From Clostridia bacterium (GTDB lineage Bacteria > Bacillota > Clostridia > Christensenellales > CAG-917), in NCBI GenBank assembly GCA_017500745.1, contig JAFVYE010000095.1:1-17677 (forward strand): a stretch of 17,677 bases of DNA, written 5' to 3'. The position numbers were made by a program, and so were the translations under genes. Positions within the stretch are counted from its first letter, which is position 1. Each line of letters opens with the position of its first letter. Shown here piece by piece: positions 14,701 through 17,677 of the stretch. The notes under the pieces were generated by a model. The model ran no database searches, was not told the origin of the DNA, and was given only the letters and a program-made list of their open reading frames with translations.

Positions 14701-17677
14701 AGGGCACCGTGGGCGATGACACTCTTGCATACACCTTTGCACACAGCTATGAGGCAGGCGTCACACCCGTGGGCGAAACTCCCCTCTCTGTCACTCTTGG
14801 CAACAACCCCAACTACAACGTTGCTGTGGAAGATGCAACCATAGAGGTGGGCAAGAGAACAATTGAATATACTCTGACCGCAGAAACAGCAAGCATTTGG
14901 TACAACACCGTTTGGACAAACGCAGGCCTTGTTTCTGGACACGTCGCAAGCGGAACTTTGACCTTTGTTGGCACAGAGCTTGGCACTTACACCTATCCCA
15001 ACGGATTTGAATGGACCACTGCATTTGACGTCAAGGCAGACGGCGAAAGCGTGCTCTCCAACTACAATCCCGTGTTTAACGTGTCAGTTGACCTCATAAA
15101 ACGTGCATTTGAGTTCAATGCAGAGGACAAATACGTCACATACAACGGACAAAATCAAACCATTGAGGTCACAGACGTCGTCCTCAGCGAAGATGCATCA
15201 TCACAGGACTACACAGCCATGTACTCCGTTGATGAGCTCACTTGGTCAACCACACCTTTGACCTTTAAGAACGCAGGCGACTACAAGGTGTACTACGTTG
15301 TCACCCCTGACGACAGCATCTACTATCCCGAAAGTGCATCTGGATATTTCACTTTGCACATCTCAACAAAGGAAGTGACCGCAATCGTTGACAGCAAGTC
15401 AAAGACTTACGGCGATACAAACCCCACCTTCACAGGCACCCTTGAAGGCGTTTGTGATGGCGACGTGGTTGAAGTTGAATATTTCCTCACAAACAATGCA
15501 GAGGGCAAAAACGTAGGCGAATACACCATCACAGCAAACTTTGCAACTGCTCAACCCAACTACACCCTCAAGGTTGATGCTGGCACATTGACGGTTGTTC
15601 AAAGAGCATTGACCATCACAGCCGATGACAAAGTCATCACATATGGCGACACAGTCAACTTCAACAGCCACGGCTTCACAGCAGTTGGCGTACAATATGA
15701 TGAAACCATCTACGTGACCTACTCAACAGACTACGTCACAGGCGCAGATGCAGGCGAGTACACCATCACTCCTGCTCTCAACGGCGAATACAACAACTAC
15801 AACGTCACTTTGGTGGACGGCACTCTCACAGTTGGCAAGAAAGACGCAACCGTCACGGCAAACAACGTGGATGTTGTCTATGGCAACGCTCTCCCCACCC
15901 TCACATCAACCATCACAGGTCTTGTGGGCGAGGACACAGTGGACGTCACTTACAGCCACGAATACACAATGGGCGCTGTTCCCGGCACAACCCTTGCAAT
16001 CACACCCAGCGCTGTGGATGACAACTACAACTTTACTTTTGTGGACGGCACAATCACAGTGCTCAAAAAGGATATCGTTGTTTCCGCAGACAATCAGAGC
16101 GTGATTTACGGCAACACTCTGCCCACCCTCACATCAACCATCACGGGCCTTGTGGGCGAGGACACAGTTGACGTCAGCTACAACACCGACTATATGGTGG
16201 GAGCAAACGCAGGTGCAACCTTTGCAATTACACCCAGCGCAACACACCCCTATTACAACATCACTCTTGCAGATGGCACATTGACAGTAGCCAAACGCCC
16301 TGCAACAGTCACGGCAGGCAATATGTCTGTCATCTACGGCAGTGTTGCAGACTTCTCTGCTCTTGAATACACCATTGACGGCCTCTTGGCAGGAGACAGT
16401 GCAACTGTGGTGTTCTCATCATCATACGTTGCAGGCAACGGAGTTGGCACTTACGCAATCACTCCTCACGCAACCAACGACAACTACGCATTCACTGCAG
16501 TTGACGGCACACTCACCGTCAACCCCAAGGATGCAACTGTCAGCGTGGACAACAAGACCGTCACTTATGGCGATCCTCTCCCCACCCTCACAATCACAAC
16601 CTCCGGTGTCATTGATGGAGACACTTTGAACTACACCTTCAACCACTCCTACACCCCCGGTGCAACAGGCGTTGGCGCAGTGGACGTCACCGCCACTCTT
16701 GGATCAAACCCCAACTACAACGTGACAGCCAATAGTGGAACTCTCACCGTCACTGCACGCCCCGTCACAATCACTGCAAACAATGCAACCGTAGTTTATG
16801 GCAATGCAGCCCCTGAATTCACAGAGTCAGTTTCTGGTGCAGTCAACGGATATCCCGTCAACTACTCACTCTCCAGTGATTACACCGTTGGAGCAAACGC
16901 AGGCACAACTCATGCAATCATTGTCACTTTGGGATCAAACCCCAACTACAACGTGACAACCAACAGTGGAACTCTCACAGTTGTCAAAGCCAACTACGTG
17001 GGTATCACTCACCCCGCAGTTGATGGTGGTGTGTACAACCCCAACAAGACTCTTGCAGACCACGCTTTGAATGCAAACTTCAGTTGGGTTAACAGCACAA
17101 TCACACCCACCGTTGGCAATGCAGGATATCAAGTGGTTTACAACGCCGATCCCACCAACTACAACGATTTCTACCTTTCTTCCGTCAAGGTCAACTTGAC
17201 AAAGGCACCCGTTGTCATTGGCGGATCAACCACTCAAATCATTGATTACACCGCAGGCGCTCCCTACACCTTCAACAAACAAGCCCTCACGGTTTCATAT
17301 AACGGAACTCAACTCGGTGGAATGTTTGAGTTTACAGGAGTGTCCACCCATAACGTTGCAAGCACCTATCAATTTACTGCAGTGCTCAGCCATCAAAACT
17401 ATGAAGGCAGTGTGCTTTGCACCTTCATCATCAAGAGCGTTGACGTGGGCGGAACACTCTACACCATTGAGGACGCATTGAACGTGGCAACAAGTGGCAA
17501 CGTAATTGTCAAGTATAATACTGCATTCAGCAGTGTGGTCGGCTACTACAACGGCTCACAATACTACACCGTCAAATCCGGAGTCACCCTCCTCCTCCCC
17601 TTTGAAGAAGCAGACACAGTCGGTTGGCTTGGTGCAGGAGAAGAGGGAAGCACCAATTTTGATAGACTTCCTGAATA
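11709..17677 (+). CDS. Giant repeat-rich surface lipoprotein: InlB B-repeats, PKD-like, about 20 Ig-like/MBG units, beta-helix start (3' partial)
   Basis: I translated this frame to the right edge and found no stop in 1,989 codons. Residues 1-26 are a type II signal peptide (MKTKK, hydrophobic core, lipobox LVAC with Cys26), followed by a Gly/Ser/Asn linker, so it should be a lipid-anchored surface protein. Domains in order: InlB B-type (Listeria-Bacteroides) repeats at 36-101 (GYSFDGWY...LYAKF) and 102-163 (KTFVGWDKDF...VYALY); a related diverged unit at 165-236; a PKD-like domain at about 243-333 (YTYVWTVNG...GTYDVALSV); about 20 Ig-like units of 75-85 residues, mostly MBG type, from 335; and, from about 1911, GGTLYTIEDALNVATSGNVIV, which looks like a beta-helix entry. 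AAGGAG (11698-11703) lies five bases before the ATG. It follows the preceding gene by 24 bases, so it is probably in the same operon. Adhesion or envelope stalk function is inferred. Confidence 0.88.
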   Translation, partial: MKTKKLTFVVLVMAMLIIVSASLVACNSGNSGNSAVSVTYMVDGEVAKTARLEGFSEINGFYKPTKTGYSFDGWYVNADLTEKFSRNDQIKDNLVLYAKFSIKSFVVDFFGEDGSLIDSQTIFYGGSALAPDAPEVSGKTFVGWDKDFTNVTSTLAVYALYEEVALFTANFYSLHVEFWEYGFVAGSPTDVVLNSAFEELDVPNGLKFVKWSLTNGEDVPEVFPEHSLDIMAVYEMVEIEYLNIVSSANQSSITYNPDATVTFTAELPTFSDPLCPISYTYVWTVNGVDQSAGGNSVTLSNLVVGTYDVALSVTAACSVGHLSKEASTTLTVSPAPMTVTATGASLTYDGQPHSITVNSIPGDVVEYKFAEGNWTSSLSVVNAGTYEIYYRVSRANHETYESAQPVVIVIDKKELVGTVLPTNLVYGDTLPTTYQVELTGFVDGDDQSVVNGDYIFVPSVQDALTVGQFDVNVDVSGVSADNYFVTASKGVINVAKKVLTATASDLSIIYCDSVTEYPISYDGFIVGDSIADIDTLPTATSAHTWDSPVGQYEIVVSGGEDDHYTFEHVNGTLTVERKIVTITAKDATIAYGTKLEDVEFEYSLSDFIRDEITVTFTAPEYSTSLDAGNTVDLIPYTESENYTYWFAKGKLTVAKRNLTVTADDVTVVFGNTIAKYGVSFDGFAEGEDAEVLDERPQASTNYVAGVSAVGTYDMVVSGGQDVNYAFNYVKGTVTVTKRPMTIMATDMTLVYGETLDPATLNFSTEDEIVGAMDLQISVPTFIEGAIPGTTFDIVVTSDNQNYDFTFVGGTLTIVKKDATITAGDATIIYGEDLGTITLTYTQAGILPGDVVTVELIVDGYTTSATPGSTFAVKASSNDNRYAFTFVDGTLTVVKKDITVKANDASVVYGSDADLSTLTSTITGLVGEDTIDVTYTTDYVAGQDAGKVFDITPHASHDYYNIAFEKGALTVLKKNATIKVDSAEVTYGDTLPTLTATTEGTVGDDTLAYTFAHSYEAGVTPVGETPLSVTLGNNPNYNVAVEDATIEVGKRTIEYTLTAETASIWYNTVWTNAGLVSGHVASGTLTFVGTELGTYTYPNGFEWTTAFDVKADGESVLSNYNPVFNVSVDLIKRAFEFNAEDKYVTYNGQNQTIEVTDVVLSEDASSQDYTAMYSVDELTWSTTPLTFKNAGDYKVYYVVTPDDSIYYPESASGYFTLHISTKEVTAIVDSKSKTYGDTNPTFTGTLEGVCDGDVVEVEYFLTNNAEGKNVGEYTITANFATAQPNYTLKVDAGTLTVVQRALTITADDKVITYGDTVNFNSHGFTAVGVQYDETIYVTYSTDYVTGADAGEYTITPALNGEYNNYNVTLVDGTLTVGKKDATVTANNVDVVYGNALPTLTSTITGLVGEDTVDVTYSHEYTMGAVPGTTLAITPSAVDDNYNFTFVDGTITVLKKDIVVSADNQSVIYGNTLPTLTSTITGLVGEDTVDVSYNTDYMVGANAGATFAITPSATHPYYNITLADGTLTVAKRPATVTAGNMSVIYGSVADFSALEYTIDGLLAGDSATVVFSSSYVAGNGVGTYAITPHATNDNYAFTAVDGTLTVNPKDATVSVDNKTVTYGDPLPTLTITTSGVIDGDTLNYTFNHSYTPGATGVGAVDVTATLGSNPNYNVTANSGTLTVTARPVTITANNATVVYGNAAPEFTESVSGAVNGYPVNYSLSSDYTVGANAGTTHAIIVTLGSNPNYNVTTNSGTLTVVKANYVGITHPAVDGGVYNPNKTLADHALNANFSWVNSTITPTVGNAGYQVVYNADPTNYNDFYLSSVKVNLTKAPVVIGGSTTQIIDYTAGAPYTFNKQALTVSYNGTQLGGMFEFTGVSTHNVASTYQFTAVLSHQNYEGSVLCTFIIKSVDVGGTLYTIEDALNVATSGNVIVKYNTAFSSVVGYYNGSQYYTVKSGVTLLLPFEEADTVGWLGAGEEGSTNFDRLPE
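12714..16991 (+). repeat. Array of tandem Ig-like units, mostly MBG type (about 18 units of 75-90 codons)
   Basis: Unit starts, by the pattern [V/I]T[I/V]xAxxxx[V/I]xYG, lie near 12714, 12949, 13195, 13438, 13675, 13923, 14157, 14394, 14628, 14859, 15105, 15372, 15609, 15843, 16071, 16299, 16530 and 16761. Each ends in NYxF/V...GTLTVxK[K/R]. Two further diverged units follow at about 16992 and 17208. The unit near 13195 has YC in place of YG. The unit near 14859 lacks the YG, and the one near 15105 has YNG, so these belong to other Ig-like subtypes. Confidence 0.85.
15843..16991 (+). repeat. Five very regular MBG units of 228-231 bp with high DNA similarity
   Basis: Unit lengths here are 228, 228, 231, 231 and 231 bp. 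Bases 15879-15953 and 16107-16181 differ at 8 of 75 positions by my count, and at only 2 of 25 residues. A 27-base string starting GGATCAAACCCCAACTAC is identical at 16701-16727 and 16932-16958. This block looks like the most recently duplicated or homogenised part of the array. Confidence 0.8.

Noticed and set aside
14463..14942. Minus-strand Cys/Val-rich reading of 159 codons.
   Set aside because: It is antisense to the MBG repeats. Its Cys and Val come from the complement of GCA, ACA and AAC-rich codons, and the opposite strand has clear domain structure.
12714..16991. CRISPR-like array, because of regular 228-231 bp periodicity.
   Set aside because: The units are far longer than CRISPR repeats, are fully coding in one frame, and encode MBG-type Ig-like domains.

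Overview
This window looks like part of a chromosome from a low-to-moderate G+C Firmicute, most likely an uncultured gut-type Clostridium relative. The grounds are strong AGGAG-type ribosome binding sites, TTGACA/TATAAT-like promoters, AT-rich intergenic DNA, a DUF1540 protein, a TsaD and bL9 of Firmicutes character, and a surface protein built from InlB-type (Listeria-Bacteroides) and MBG-type repeats. The exact lineage cannot be fixed from the sequence alone.

Region 1 (1-2704) is housekeeping. On the minus strand, rplI (bL9), trmN6 (tRNA A37 methyltransferase) and the first codons of rsmI (16S rRNA C1402 methyltransferase) form a tightly coupled operon behind a clear promoter. A small Cys-rich DUF1540 protein is read divergently. 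It converges on tsaD (tRNA t6A synthesis), and a perfect 12-bp hairpin between them can terminate both. The tsaD promoter lies so close to its ATG that the transcript may be leaderless.

Region 2 (2705-5647) holds two monocistronic plus-strand genes, each with its own promoter and terminator. The first encodes a 418-aa protein that appears to be a tandem of two ferritin-like four-helix bundles, only the second having a complete set of diiron ligands. The second encodes an M18-family aminopeptidase.

Region 3 (5648-6147) is an AT-rich intergenic region with several TTGACA hexamers and palindromes. A consensus promoter (TTGACA-16-TATAAT) is followed by a leader of about 170 nt containing two GC-rich hairpins and a possible 19-codon ORF.

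Region 4 (6148-17677) is the unusual part: a co-directional, closely spaced set of four genes. These are an ABC ATPase, a polytopic ABC permease, a membrane-anchored Ig-like/beta-helix surface protein (split by a frameshift at a run of seven A), and a giant lipoprotein that is open through the right edge (at least 1,989 codons). The lipoprotein carries a lipobox, InlB B-type repeats, a PKD-like domain, about 20 Ig-like units mostly of MBG type, and the start of a beta-helix-like region. I infer that the exporter and the two surface proteins work together, for example in cell-surface display or envelope interaction. The sequence does not prove this.
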